A stretch of 64,000 bases of DNA from Mucilaginibacter_A sp964236465 (GCA_964236465.1 CAXSBZ010000006.1:70633-134632); one strand, 5' to 3'. Shown: positions 35,107 to 45,423, counted from the first letter of the stretch. Translations and numbers: made by a program. The notes: generated by a model not told the origin, from the sequence alone.

Positions 35107-36360
35107 GTGGACAGAGTTATAGAAAAAAAGAAATGGACAATCAAACGCCTTTTAACCATCGGCGGAATTACAGCCTTGGTTTTACTCATCGGCAGCAGTT
35201 ATTATTTTACTTCGGGCAAATCCAAATTGAATGTGGACACCGAAAGGATCACGATCAGCGAAGTGAAAAACGGGCCGTTCCAGGAGTTTATCCCGGTTAA
35301 TGGTGTGGTGATGCCGATTACAACGATTTATTTGGATGCGAACGAAGGTGGCCGGGTAGATCAAAAATTTGTGGAAGACGGCACGGTCATGAAAAAAGGC
35401 GACCCGATTATGAAACTGGCCAACACGGATTTGGAACTGAGTTTGGTGAACCAGGAAACTTCGGTTTTTAACTTGCTCACGCAGATGCAGATTTCCCGAA
35501 ATGCGGCGCAACAAAACACAATCAGCAAGTTGAACCAGATGGCCGACGTGGACAATGCTTTTAAAGAATCGGAAAGGTTGTACCTGCTGAACAAGCATTT
35601 GTACGAACAGAAAGCGATTGGTTTGCAGGAGTTCAGGCAGTCGCAAATTGCTTATGATTACCAGGTGAAGCGCAAAAAACTGACGCAGCAGATATTGAAG
35701 CAGGATTCGGTTTCAACCAAACAGGAGTTGGATCAATCTAAACAATCTTTCGACCGTACCCAAAACGCGCTGGCCGTGATGCGCCAAAAAGTAGGCGATT
35801 TGATTGTCCGCGCGCCAGTTGACGGCCAGCTGACTTCCATGGATGCAGAAGTTGGCCAGAACAAACATCAGGGCGAACGACTGGGCCAGATCGACGTTTT
35901 AAGCGGGTTTAAAGTTCGGGTTGATGTAGACGAACATTATATTTCCCGCATTTTTACCGGCTTGACCGGCGATTTCGACTTCTCCGACAAAACCTATAAA
36001 CTGAAGATCAAAAAGGTGTTTACGCAAGTTACCAACGGTCGTTTCCAGGTAGATATGGAGTTTGTAGGGAAAGTACCGGAAGGCATCCGCCGCGGACAAA
36101 CCTTGCAAATTCGTTTGGCTCTGGGCGACGAAACCAAAGCTTTGTTATTGGCCAAAGGCGGCTTTTACCAGCAAACCGGTGGCAACTGGATTTTTAAAGT
36201 GAGCGATGACGGCAAAACGGCTTATAAAGTTGATGTACAGCTTGGCCGCCAAAACCCGGATTATTACGAGATTTTACAAGGCTTAAAACCCGGCGATAAA
36301 GTGGTAACAAGTAGTTATGAAAATTATGGAACGATGCAGGAGTTGGTGTTAAAGAAGTAA
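35107..36360 (+). CDS. HlyD/RND-type periplasmic adaptor (membrane fusion protein)
   Basis: About 417 residues from the GTG at 35107, which gives the family-like start VDRVIEKKKWTIKRLL and then a membrane anchor (ITALVLLIGSSYYF); an open frame extends to a TTG at 35035 but reads through promoter DNA. After the anchor come the barrel-sandwich halves, a coiled-coil hairpin (about residues 105-200, LNQMADVDNAFKESERLYLLNK...), VRAPVDGQL and beta-barrel domains. It would link an inner-membrane MacB-type pump to an outer-membrane channel. It is the only adaptor in the window and heads the genes that continue with the ATPase. Confidence 0.9.
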   Translation: MDRVIEKKKWTIKRLLTIGGITALVLLIGSSYYFTSGKSKLNVDTERITISEVKNGPFQEFIPVNGVVMPITTIYLDANEGGRVDQKFVEDGTVMKKGDPIMKLANTDLELSLVNQETSVFNLLTQMQISRNAAQQNTISKLNQMADVDNAFKESERLYLLNKHLYEQKAIGLQEFRQSQIAYDYQVKRKKLTQQILKQDSVSTKQELDQSKQSFDRTQNALAVMRQKVGDLIVRAPVDGQLTSMDAEVGQNKHQGERLGQIDVLSGFKVRVDVDEHYISRIFTGLTGDFDFSDKTYKLKIKKVFTQVTNGRFQVDMEFVGKVPEGIRRGQTLQIRLALGDETKALLLAKGGFYQQTGGNWIFKVSDDGKTAYKVDVQLGRQNPDYYEILQGLKPGDKVVTSSYENYGTMQELVLKK

Positions 36361-36410
36361 GGATCGGTATCAAGTATTAAGTATCAGGTATCAAATAAAT
36401 GAAAGTAAAA

Positions 36411-36517
36411 CACACCCCTAACCCCTCTCGAGAGGGGAAATATGGCGCAGACCTTTCTAAAGCCGGAAAAGTAGCAAACTATGCTTCCCCTCTCGAGAGG
36501 GGTCAGGGGTGTGTCCT
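36411..36517. repeat. Large inverted repeat, family CACACCCCTAACCCCTCTC, copy 2
   Basis: Arms CACACCCCTAACCCCTCTCG and its near-complement ending GGGGTGTGTCCT surround a spacer sharing GCAGACCT, and GTAGCAAACTATGCTTCCCC with copy 1 at 19120. It separates the adaptor gene from the ATPase gene and may attenuate transcription between them. Confidence 0.9.
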
Positions 36518-36578
36518 TTCTCAATAAAAAATATATTCAAATAAAGAGTTGTAAGATTATAACCCAAACCTCCTAACC

Positions 36579-37256
36579 ATGATAAAAATTACAGAATTAG
36601 AAAAAATCTATCGCACCGAAGACATCGAAACTTCGGCCTTAAACAAATTGTCCATCGAAGTAAAAGACGGCGAGTTTGTAGCCGTGATGGGCCCTTCGGG
36701 CTGCGGCAAATCCACCTTGTTAAACATTTTGGGATTGCTGGACGACCCGGACGGCGGCAGTTTCATGTTCAACGAAATTGAAGTCGCTGGTTTTAACGAA
36801 CGCAAACGTGCCGACCTGCGCAAACGCAACATTGGCTTTGTATTCCAGAGCTTTAACCTAATTGACGAACTGACCGTTTTTGAAAACGTGGAACTACCGT
36901 TAATTTATTTGGGTGTGGACAGTGCCGAACGTAAAAAACGCGTGGATGTGGTTTTGGACAAGATGCAGATCATGCACCGCCGCAACCACTTCCCGCAGCA
37001 ACTTTCCGGCGGACAACAACAGCGTGTTGCCGTTGCACGCGCAGTCGTGAACAATCCAAAACTAATTTTGGCGGATGAGCCGACTGGTAACCTGGATTCT
37101 TCCAACGGCAACGAAGTGATGCAATTGTTGACCGAACTAAACGAGCAGGGAACCACGATTGTGATGGTAACGCACTCGGAGCATGATGCACGGTATAGCC
37201 ACCGAATTATCAGGATGCTGGACGGGCAGACGGTTACGGAGAATTTGTTGGTATAG
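36579..37256 (+). CDS. ABC transporter ATP-binding protein (MacB/LolD type)
   Basis: 225 residues with Walker A GPSGCGKST (38-46), Q-loop Gln90 in FVFQSFNL, signature LSGGQQQRVAVARA (142-155), Walker B LILADEPTGNLD (162-173) and H-loop His199. This is the group that powers MacB/LolCDE-type mechanotransmission permeases. It is the only ATPase gene in the window and could energise several or all of the twelve permeases. A decayed permease tail (37307-37363) lies between it and permease 4. Confidence 0.95.
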   Translation: MIKITELEKIYRTEDIETSALNKLSIEVKDGEFVAVMGPSGCGKSTLLNILGLLDDPDGGSFMFNEIEVAGFNERKRADLRKRNIGFVFQSFNLIDELTVFENVELPLIYLGVDSAERKKRVDVVLDKMQIMHRRNHFPQQLSGGQQQRVAVARAVVNNPKLILADEPTGNLDSSNGNEVMQLLTELNEQGTTIVMVTHSEHDARYSHRIIRMLDGQTVTENLLV

Positions 37257-37306
37257 GCAGAAGGTTTGAGGTTAGAGGTATGAGCCTGAATAATGAAATT
37301 ATACTG

Positions 37307-37363
37307 ATAAAAGAAGCATTGGCTAATCCGGTGAAGAGGTTGAGAAGTGAGGAGTATCAGTAG
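37307..37363 (+). pseudogene. Orphan fragment of a permease 3' end
   Basis: In frame this 57-nt stretch reads IKEALANPVKRLRSEEYQ and a stop, matching the invariant ALANPVKSLRSE tail of the twelve permeases. No upstream permease sequence precedes it. Its first bases are GATAAAAGAAGCATTGG, so the dispersed motif and the permease tail are here one sequence. Confidence 0.8.
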
Positions 37364-37419
37364 TTGCAAACTGCAAACTTAAAATAATACGACAAAAGAA
37401 GCTATAAAACCTAAAAATA

Positions 37420-39804
37420 ATGATCAGAAATTATTTAAAAACAGCTTGGCGCAATATCATAAGCAATAAGTTTTACGCAGCTATTAATGTGGCCGGCCTT
37501 ACTTTTGGATTGGTTATAGGTTTGTTCATGCTGCTTTGGGTACAAGATGAACTCAGCTTTGATGCCTTTAATAATAAAGCTCCAAATATTTACAGGATCG
37601 GTATCGTTGGCGGCACAGATGTAAGCAGGCAAATATTCACCAGCATAATTGCCCCGGTTGTAACTTTTGCTAAAAATGAACTGCCGGAGGTTAAAGATGG
37701 TGTTCGTATAATGAATGTGGGCAATGTGCCTTTTAAATATAAGGACAAAACTTTTATTGAAGAGAATGCTGCTTTTACCGATGCTTCCTATTTTTCGGTG
37801 TTTGATTTTAATCTGATTAATGGCGACAAAAAGAATCCATTTCCTGATAATAATTCTGTTGTGATAACCCGTTCAATGGCCAAAAAATATTTTGGCAAGG
37901 AAAATCCTGTTGGTAAAACGGTTATTTCAGGACTAAGCGAAAGCCTTAAAGTTACTGGCGTGATTGATGATTATCCCGCTAACTCAAGCATCAAATACAA
38001 TTTCCTGTTTCCCATAAGTAAGTTTAATCAACTGGCCTATCAACAACGAAATTTCAGTTATAATGGTACAAAACGAATTGCATCAATGGATGCCGATTGG
38101 GTAAACTTTAGTTTTGAGACTTACTTGCTTTTAAAGCCAAACACCAATATCGATCAGCTTGAAAAAAAGCTACAACGCATCCATGAAAGAAACAAACCTG
38201 ATGATGCGCCTGTGCCGTACTTAGCCCAGCCTTTGTTAAAAATGCACTTGTACAAAACGGATGGCAGCAACGGCGGGATTGAAACGGTAAGAACATTTGC
38301 TATTGTAGCAATTCTGATATTGATAATTGCTTGTATCAATTATGTAAACCTATCAACTGCGCGGTCTATGCTTCGTGCCAAGGAAGTGAGTATGCGTAAG
38401 ATCATAGGAGCAGCCAAACTGCAACTTTTTATGCAGTTTATGGTCGAGTCAACCTTATTGTTCCTCATTGCTACTACATTGGCCGTAAGTTTAATGTTTG
38501 CGCTTATGCCAGTGTATAATAATTTCTCTGGCAAACAGCTTCAACTTTCTATAACTAACTACCAAGTTTGGGTGTATATTGTTATCACTTTAACGGCTAC
38601 GCTTGCAGCTTCAAGTATTTACCCGGCCTTACTGTTGTCGTCTTTTGAACCTCTAAAAGCGCTTAAAGGTAAAGTAACTGTAGGCATTGGAAATACCGTT
38701 TTCAGAAAAGTATTGGTTGTGTTGCAGTTTACGGTATCGCTAATACTTATTATCAGTACACTTATTATTGGTAAGCAACTTAAGTATATCCGCAGTAAAG
38801 ATTTAGGGTATGATAAAGAAAATGTGCTTTCATTTAATATGCGTGATATTAAGCCGCATTTTGATGCCGTACAAGCAGAACTGTTAAAGCATCCGGGAAT
38901 TTTATCGGTAACAAGGTCTGGCGGGGAAATTGTGAATAACGAGAGCTGGACGGGTGATAATGACTGGGACGGGAAACCTGCAAAATCAAACCTTTTATTC
39001 CATCCTATAGCAGTAGATAAAGATTTTATAAACTTCTTTAAAATACAGTTGAAACAAGGCAGCACTTTTACAGGCGTAGTTGCTGATTCTACCCATTTTA
39101 TTATAAATGAAGCTGCTGTTAGTGCCATGAGTCTTAAACATCCCATTGGTAAAAATTTGCGGATGGGGAAAACTAAAGGAACGATTATAGGGGTGGTAAA
39201 AGATTTTCATTATACATCAATGCATAGAAAAATCGAACCTGCTGTTTTATTGTATAATCCTGCTGATTGCTATAATATCTATATAAAAACAACAGGTAAT
39301 GATGCCCAAAAAGCTATTGCTGCCGCACAGGAATCATGGAAACAATATAACAACGATGTTCCATTCACTTATTCTTTTTTGGATGAAAACTTTAACAAGC
39401 TATACAAAACCGAGCAGCGCGAAGGCAGGTTGTTTAATGTTTTTGCCTCAATCGCAATTCTGATTTCATGTTTGGGTTTATTCGGACTGGCCACTTATAC
39501 CGCTCAGGTAAAAACGAGGGAAATTGGAATACGAAAAGTGCTTGGTGCAAGTGTAGCAGGTATTGTTCGATTACTATCGAAAGAGTTTATTTTATTAGTG
39601 ATAATAGCTTTTGTAATAGCAGTACCAACAGCTTTATATGCGATGCAGATGTGGCTGCAAAATTTCGCCTATAAAACAAGTATCGGTTGGTATATTTTTG
39701 CATCGGCCGGAATTTTGGCTGTTGTAATTGCTTTGTTCACCATCAGTTTTCAGGCGATAAAAGCAGCATTGGCCAATCCGGTGAAGAGTTTGCGGAGTGA
39801 ATAG
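37420..39804 (+). CDS. MacB/FtsX-type ABC transporter permease 4
   Basis: 794 residues, start MIRNYLKTAWRNIISNKFY. Cytoplasmic motifs RAKEVSMRKIIGA and KTREIGIRKVLGA. It is the first plus-strand permease and follows the ATPase by 163 bp, so it is the most likely obligate partner of that ATPase. Its first periplasmic domain has a DVSRQIFTSIIAPVV stretch not seen in others. Tail intact. Confidence 0.93.
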   Translation: MIRNYLKTAWRNIISNKFYAAINVAGLTFGLVIGLFMLLWVQDELSFDAFNNKAPNIYRIGIVGGTDVSRQIFTSIIAPVVTFAKNELPEVKDGVRIMNVGNVPFKYKDKTFIEENAAFTDASYFSVFDFNLINGDKKNPFPDNNSVVITRSMAKKYFGKENPVGKTVISGLSESLKVTGVIDDYPANSSIKYNFLFPISKFNQLAYQQRNFSYNGTKRIASMDADWVNFSFETYLLLKPNTNIDQLEKKLQRIHERNKPDDAPVPYLAQPLLKMHLYKTDGSNGGIETVRTFAIVAILILIIACINYVNLSTARSMLRAKEVSMRKIIGAAKLQLFMQFMVESTLLFLIATTLAVSLMFALMPVYNNFSGKQLQLSITNYQVWVYIVITLTATLAASSIYPALLLSSFEPLKALKGKVTVGIGNTVFRKVLVVLQFTVSLILIISTLIIGKQLKYIRSKDLGYDKENVLSFNMRDIKPHFDAVQAELLKHPGILSVTRSGGEIVNNESWTGDNDWDGKPAKSNLLFHPIAVDKDFINFFKIQLKQGSTFTGVVADSTHFIINEAAVSAMSLKHPIGKNLRMGKTKGTIIGVVKDFHYTSMHRKIEPAVLLYNPADCYNIYIKTTGNDAQKAIAAAQESWKQYNNDVPFTYSFLDENFNKLYKTEQREGRLFNVFASIAILISCLGLFGLATYTAQVKTREIGIRKVLGASVAGIVRLLSKEFILLVIIAFVIAVPTALYAMQMWLQNFAYKTSIGWYIFASAGILAVVIALFTISFQAIKAALANPVKSLRSE

Positions 39805-40000
39805 GTAAGAGCTGTCAGCAGTCAGCTTTCAGGTATCAACGATTTGCAAGTTGGATATCTTCAATCTGATACTTAAATATTACCGGTAAAAGAAGTATTC
39901 AGGTATGGGTACTTTACAAACCTCCTACCCTAAAATATATTGATAAAAGAAGCATCAAAATCTGTGGAATCAATTCACATCTGTGTAATAAACTAAAACC

Positions 40001-42400
40001 ATGTTTAAAAACTACATCAAAATTGCATTACGAAGGCTGCAAAAAAGTAAATTATTTACGTTGATTAATGTGGTGGGTTTAACAGCCGGTTTAGTCAGTT
40101 GCCTGCTCATTAGTTTGTTTGTTATTAACGAACTAAGTTACGACCGGTTTAACAAAAAAGCAGACCGGATTGTCCGCATGACCATGCAATATGGCGATGG
40201 CGGTGCCCAAAAAGTTGCTTTGACCGGCACTAAAGCTGGCCCACAATTATCACGCACCTTTCCACAAGTTCAGGACTACGTAAGGTTAATGAACAGTGAG
40301 GCAATCGTTAAAAATGGGCAGGAAGTGTTCCACGAAAAAAACTTCCTGTTTGCAGACCCTTCAATTTTTAATATTTTCTCTTTCAAGTTGATCCGTGGAA
40401 ATCCAATAACAGCTTTAAATTCTCCAAACCAGGTTGTAATTACAGCAAAAACTGCGAAAAAGTATTTTGATGGTATTGATCCGATTGGTAAAACATTTAA
40501 TGTCGCTATCGGAAAAGATAAAGATTACACCATAACAGGCATAGTTGCCGATGCCCCTGAGAACTCACAAGTTAAATATGATTTTATTGCATCGTTTACT
40601 TCGCTTAAAGCAGCAGCAAGCGAAGAATGGTGGACAGCAAACTATACAACTTACTTACTGCTAAAAAATAAGGACGAACTGAAAAGTTTCCAGCGGCAGT
40701 TAAACGCTTACATGCTTGGCATCAGCAAAAGTGAGCTGAAATTAGAAAACAACAATCCGCTACTTTACAATCTTGAACCTTTGCTTAGCGTTCACTTGTA
40801 TTCGCAACTTGATGGTTTAGAACCAAGCGGCAGCATCACTACAGTTTACATACTTGGGATTATTGCTTTGCTGATACTGATTATTGCTTGTATCAACTAT
40901 ACTAACCTGGCTACTGTGCAATCAAGTGCCCGAAGTGCGGAGATTGGTATCAGAAAAGTTTTGGGTGCAGAAAAATTACAGCTTTTCAAACAGTTTATCG
41001 GCGAATCATTTTTACTTACGCTATTATCGCTCGTCATCGCACTTATACTTGCAGCAATCCTTCTGCCCTATTTTAATCAGCTAACAGGCAAACTACTTTC
41101 GTTTTCGCTAATAATGAAGCCGGTCCCGCTTATTACAATGGTGATTTTATTTATTGTAATTGCTTTTGCTTCGGGTGCTTATCCGGCATTTATACTTTCC
41201 AACACCAAGATTGTTCATATTTTAAAATCGGGGTTGAGGCTTTCTTCTTCCGGCGGAACTTTGCGGAAATCGTTGATTGTTTTCCAATTTGCAGTTTCCG
41301 TATTTCTAATTGTTGCCACGATAATTATCTTACAGCAACTCAACTATATTCAAAATAAAGATCTGGGTTATGATAAAGAACATATTTTGGTATTGCCGAT
41401 TACACAGCAGGTAAGACAGAATTATGAACCGATTAAAGCAGAAATCGGCAGGCTGCCACAGGTAATTAGCGTTAGTGGTGCCAATGCAACGCCAACTTTT
41501 GTGCGCTGGGGCGATGGGATCAGTACTGAAACCGGCCATGGCAAAGTCAGTTTGGATATTACTGCCCTCCCATCAGATTTAGGTTTTATTAAAACAATGG
41601 GCATGAAGCTCATTGCCGGAACAGACTTTACCCGTGCTGATTTAAAGCTTGCAGATACAACAAATCAATACAAAAACTTTAAGTATGCTTTTATTTTGAA
41701 TGAAACCGCTGCAAAAGCTTTTGGGTGGACACCAGCACAAGCGGTCGGAAAAACGGTAGATAAAAACTTCCCTGGTGTGATAAAAGCAGTGGTCAAGGAT
41801 TTCCATTTTTCGTCTTTCCACCAGCCGATCGGTCCGCTCATGCTGTTTTTAGACCGAGATTATACGAACGATTTCTTTGTTAGGGTAAGCGGAAAAAACC
41901 TACCGGCCACCATACATTCTTTGCAGAACTTGTGGAAAGAACGCGTGCCCTCAATGCCGTTTGAATATCGTTTTCTGGATGATGACTACAACAGCTTGTA
42001 TGTTTCAGAACAAAGGTCAGCCAAAGTTTTCAGCACTTTTTCCATACTTGCTATTTTATTGGCCTGCTTGGGTTTGTTTGGTTTGGTAGCCTTTACCACT
42101 ATGCAGCGCACCAAAGAAATTGGCATACGCAAGGTTTTAGGTGCCGGAGTAAGTGGAATTGTAGCCCTGATTGCAAAGGATTTTTTAAAGTTGACCCTGA
42201 TTGCCGTACTGGTGGCCTCTCCGCTTGCCTGGTACTTTATGCACGAATGGCTCCAGGGTTTTGCTTATCGTATTGCTATTGAATGGTGGGTTTTTGCTGT
42301 AGCAGGCGGCTTGGCTATTTTAATCGCTGTGTTGACCATCAGTTTTCAGGCGGTAAAAGCAGCATTGGCCAATCCGGTGAAGAGTTTGAGGAGTGAATAG
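40001..42400 (+). CDS. MacB/FtsX-type ABC transporter permease 5
   Basis: 799 residues, start MFKNYIKIALRRLQKSKLF; the usual WRN of the N-tail is replaced by LRR. Motifs RSAEIGIRKVLGA and RTKEIGIRKVLGA. The 196-bp spacer before it has two motif copies (39887, 39944). Tail intact. Confidence 0.93.
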   Translation: MFKNYIKIALRRLQKSKLFTLINVVGLTAGLVSCLLISLFVINELSYDRFNKKADRIVRMTMQYGDGGAQKVALTGTKAGPQLSRTFPQVQDYVRLMNSEAIVKNGQEVFHEKNFLFADPSIFNIFSFKLIRGNPITALNSPNQVVITAKTAKKYFDGIDPIGKTFNVAIGKDKDYTITGIVADAPENSQVKYDFIASFTSLKAAASEEWWTANYTTYLLLKNKDELKSFQRQLNAYMLGISKSELKLENNNPLLYNLEPLLSVHLYSQLDGLEPSGSITTVYILGIIALLILIIACINYTNLATVQSSARSAEIGIRKVLGAEKLQLFKQFIGESFLLTLLSLVIALILAAILLPYFNQLTGKLLSFSLIMKPVPLITMVILFIVIAFASGAYPAFILSNTKIVHILKSGLRLSSSGGTLRKSLIVFQFAVSVFLIVATIIILQQLNYIQNKDLGYDKEHILVLPITQQVRQNYEPIKAEIGRLPQVISVSGANATPTFVRWGDGISTETGHGKVSLDITALPSDLGFIKTMGMKLIAGTDFTRADLKLADTTNQYKNFKYAFILNETAAKAFGWTPAQAVGKTVDKNFPGVIKAVVKDFHFSSFHQPIGPLMLFLDRDYTNDFFVRVSGKNLPATIHSLQNLWKERVPSMPFEYRFLDDDYNSLYVSEQRSAKVFSTFSILAILLACLGLFGLVAFTTMQRTKEIGIRKVLGAGVSGIVALIAKDFLKLTLIAVLVASPLAWYFMHEWLQGFAYRIAIEWWVFAVAGGLAILIAVLTISFQAVKAALANPVKSLRSE

Positions 42401-42493
42401 GTTTGGGGTAAGAGGTTTGAGGTATCAGCACTTTGCAAAGTCCCCGAACCTCACACCTCCTACCCAAATATTAAATCATAAAAAACTACAACC
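42401..42493. repeat. Permease spacer with GAGGT-type hairpin repeat
   Basis: GTAAGAGGTTTGAGGTAT and the near-complement GAACCTCACACCTCCTAC flank CTTTGCAAAG. Related spacers follow most permeases. No motif copy of the exact core in this one. Confidence 0.6.
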
Positions 42494-44890
42494 ATGTTTA
42501 AAAACTACATCAAAATTGCCTGGCGCAACCTTGTAAAAAGTAAGGTTTACAGTGCTGTTAATATTTTGGGATTGGCAGCAGGATTGGCAAGTTTCATCAT
42601 CATCTTGTTGTATCTTAATTATGAATTGAGCTATGATAAATGGAACCCGGAACTACAGAAAGTTTACAAGGTTTCCATTTATGAAAAGGGGGATTATTTG
42701 CCTTCATCATACGCACCGCTGGCCAGTTTTATAGCAAAAAATTATCCAAACGCGGAAGCCGGTACTGCGGTTCAAGGCGGAATAGATGTGGATGTTTTGC
42801 TTGCGGCCAACAATAAAAAGATTTATCAGAAGGGCTTAGTTACCGTAGATTCTTCTTTTTTAAAAGTATTCCCTTATAAAATTAGCAGAGGTGATGTCAA
42901 GACGGCATTGGACAAACCTGATGCCACGGTTATCACAGAAGCGTTGGCGCAAAAATTGTTTGGAAACGAAGACCCGATCGGCAAACCGATAAAAGTATTT
43001 AACGCCTTTACCGGAACCATCACAGCAATAATGCAGGAGCCGAAAACACCAACCCATTTTAATGCCCAAATTTTAATGCGTTTTCCTTATGAAAAATCAA
43101 ATATGCATTGGGGAAACCAATCTTATCAAACTTATATCAAATTAAAACAACCGGTTGCAGATGCAAAATTTGAAAATTACATCAACAGATTGTATTACAA
43201 TGAACGTTTAAAAAAAGGCAACCAAACCTACGAGGCTTATAAAAAAGCCGGACAGAAATCTTTTCTTTATACAGATGCTGTTGCCAATATCCACAACTTC
43301 CCCAAACACGGCGAAAGCAATTTTAAAACGGTTTCCATCTTGCTGGTACTTGCTGTTTTGCTGCTGCTGGCGGGTGCTATCAACTTCAGTAACCTGGCCA
43401 TTGCAAAATCAGTTGGCCGTGCAAAAGAAGTGGGTATGCGCAAAGTTTTGGGTTCGGATCGGAAACAGTTGGTGTTCCAATTTATGTCCGAAACAATTTT
43501 ACAATGTGTTATCAGTTTGGGCATTGCTGTTTTTATCGTGCTTTTTTCGTTGAGGTTTATCAATCAATCTTTCAATATCAATTTAAGCTTCTGGCATCAA
43601 CATAACACAAGTTCAATTTTTGTCCAAATTGCTTTTTGCCTGTTGCTGGTGATCTTACTTTCCGGTTTGTATCCATCCTTAATTGTATCCAAGTTTAATA
43701 CGGCAAAAGTTTTAAAAGGGAACTATTCATCCGGAAACAAAGGTGCCTTTTTCCGCAATAGTTTAATTGTTGTACAATTTATGGTTTCTGCATTTTTTGT
43801 GATGGCTGTATTAATTATCAAAAGTCAGATGCATTACATGCAAACCAAAGACAAAGGTTTTTCTGCCGAACAGGTAATGCGGATAGAAGCATCGCAAAAA
43901 ATAAGGGAAGAAGGTTTTTCTAATCTACAAAACACATTTTCTTCTATAACCGGCGTAAGTTCGATAGCCAAAACAACCAATGTACCTGGAGAACAGAAAG
44001 AAATGGCAGATACTTCCACTTTCAATTTTAAATATGCGGGGAAAGGATTGCGCATGGCATCTGTAAAAGTAAGCACGGATTATTTTAAAACTTTAAAGAT
44101 TGCATTGGTACAAGGCCGGTTATTTAATGAAAGTTATACAGATCAAAATACAAGATCAGCCGTAATTAATGAAACTGCTTTTCAAAAATTCCATGACAAT
44201 AATCTCATCGGGAAAACCCTGGCTTTTGACAATTGCGATAGTATTCCGGTGAAAATTGTAGGTGTTGTAAAAGATTTTAACGTGCAAGGGTTTGAAAGTG
44301 CCGTACAGCCTGTGGTTTATACCATTGGAAACAAAGCTTGCATGTACCAGTCGGGCGGTGCAATATTGGTGAAACTAAACAGTAACCACATGCAAAAAAC
44401 GGTTGCAGCTATAGAACAAGCCTGGAAAAAGATTGATCCCGATTCGCCCATCCGTTACTCCTTCCTGGATGATAATTTCCAGCAATTGTTCTTGTCCTAT
44501 TCCAGGCTGCAAAGTTTGATCACTTTTTTCGCAATTGTCGCCATTTTGATTTCTGCCATGGGTTTGTTTGCCTTAACCGCCTACTTTACCAAACAACGCA
44601 CCAAAGAAATCGGGGTGCGAAAAGTATTGGGTGCAACAGTAGCACAGTTGGCCACTTTGATGAGCAAAGAATTTGTTTTTCTGGTGGTTTTATCTGTCTT
44701 GCTCATCTCGCCGTTTGCCTGGTGGGTGATGAACTGGTGGCTGCAAACTTTTGTATATCGCATTAATATCAGTTGGTGGCTGTTTGCTTTAGCCGGATTT
44801 TTAGTGTTGGGCATTGCTTTGATCACCATCAGTTTTCAATCGATAAAAGCAGCATTGGCCAATCCGGTGAAGAGTTTGCGGAGTGAATAG
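42494..44890 (+). CDS. MacB/FtsX-type ABC transporter permease 6
   Basis: 798 residues, start MFKNYIKIAWRNLVKSKVY. Motifs RAKEVGMRKVLGS and RTKEIGVRKVLGA. The first periplasmic domain is Lys-rich around NERLKKGNQTYEAYKKAG, unlike its neighbours. The 3' end has CAATCGATAAAAGC in place of CAGGCGATAAAAGC. Complete. Confidence 0.93.
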   Translation: MFKNYIKIAWRNLVKSKVYSAVNILGLAAGLASFIIILLYLNYELSYDKWNPELQKVYKVSIYEKGDYLPSSYAPLASFIAKNYPNAEAGTAVQGGIDVDVLLAANNKKIYQKGLVTVDSSFLKVFPYKISRGDVKTALDKPDATVITEALAQKLFGNEDPIGKPIKVFNAFTGTITAIMQEPKTPTHFNAQILMRFPYEKSNMHWGNQSYQTYIKLKQPVADAKFENYINRLYYNERLKKGNQTYEAYKKAGQKSFLYTDAVANIHNFPKHGESNFKTVSILLVLAVLLLLAGAINFSNLAIAKSVGRAKEVGMRKVLGSDRKQLVFQFMSETILQCVISLGIAVFIVLFSLRFINQSFNINLSFWHQHNTSSIFVQIAFCLLLVILLSGLYPSLIVSKFNTAKVLKGNYSSGNKGAFFRNSLIVVQFMVSAFFVMAVLIIKSQMHYMQTKDKGFSAEQVMRIEASQKIREEGFSNLQNTFSSITGVSSIAKTTNVPGEQKEMADTSTFNFKYAGKGLRMASVKVSTDYFKTLKIALVQGRLFNESYTDQNTRSAVINETAFQKFHDNNLIGKTLAFDNCDSIPVKIVGVVKDFNVQGFESAVQPVVYTIGNKACMYQSGGAILVKLNSNHMQKTVAAIEQAWKKIDPDSPIRYSFLDDNFQQLFLSYSRLQSLITFFAIVAILISAMGLFALTAYFTKQRTKEIGVRKVLGATVAQLATLMSKEFVFLVVLSVLLISPFAWWVMNWWLQTFVYRINISWWLFALAGFLVLGIALITISFQSIKAALANPVKSLRSE

Positions 44891-44982
44891 GTTTGGGATG
44901 AGCGGTTTGAGGCATGAGTGACTTGCAAAGCCTCTTACCTAAAACCTCCTACCTAAAAAAACACCGATAAAAGAAGCATGAA
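44891..44982. repeat. Permease spacer with GAGGT-type hairpin and dispersed motif
   Basis: GTTTGAGGCATGAG ... TTGCAAAGCCTCTTACC, ACCTCCTACC, then CACCGATAAAAGAAGCATGA. The next gene on the plus strand is displaced by an inserted toxin-antitoxin pair. Confidence 0.6.
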
Positions 44983-45006
44983 GACAATTACCAAAAAATT
45001 AGAATT

Positions 45007-45423
45007 TCAACTAATATTTGGATCGAGAAAGGGGTTGACAATAGTTAGTTTGTTCCTAATCACCTGTCCGTTCTGTAAATCTTCGGAATATAATATTTTA
45101 CAATTGTTTTGAAGGGCGGAGGAAATGATTAAACTATCCCAATTAGAATATTGAAACTGAACAGAAATTTCAAAAGCCATAACAAGTGTTGTTTTGTCAA
45201 TCAATTTGAGGGCACAAGTAACCATTAAATACCTGCCATGTTGATAGGAGACTTCTTTCGAAAACTTAAATTTTTTCAAGCAAATGTTGATATTTTCTAA
45301 TACAACCTGGGTACTTATGATTGGGCTTTTTTCAATCAGCCCCAAAGCTATTTTGTTTTTAAATGTTGCCTTATTAAGGGCATACAAGGCAACATTGGAG
45401 TCTATAAAAAAATCAGCACTCAT
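45007..45423 (-). CDS. PIN-domain toxin (VapC-like)
   Basis: About 138 residues from the ATG at 45423; the longer open frame upstream overlaps the antitoxin and is rejected. PIN-type features are the N-terminal FFIDSNVALYAL with Asp, a mid Glu in QVVLENINI and the late acidic region NWDSLIISSALQNNCKILYSEDLQNG. PIN toxins cleave RNA with Mg2+. Overlaps the antitoxin stop by 11 bp. It sits head-on to the permease array. Confidence 0.88.
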   Translation of the reverse strand: MSADFFIDSNVALYALNKATFKNKIALGLIEKSPIISTQVVLENINICLKKFKFSKEVSYQHGRYLMVTCALKLIDKTTLVMAFEISVQFQYSNWDSLIISSALQNNCKILYSEDLQNGQVIRNKLTIVNPFLDPNIS

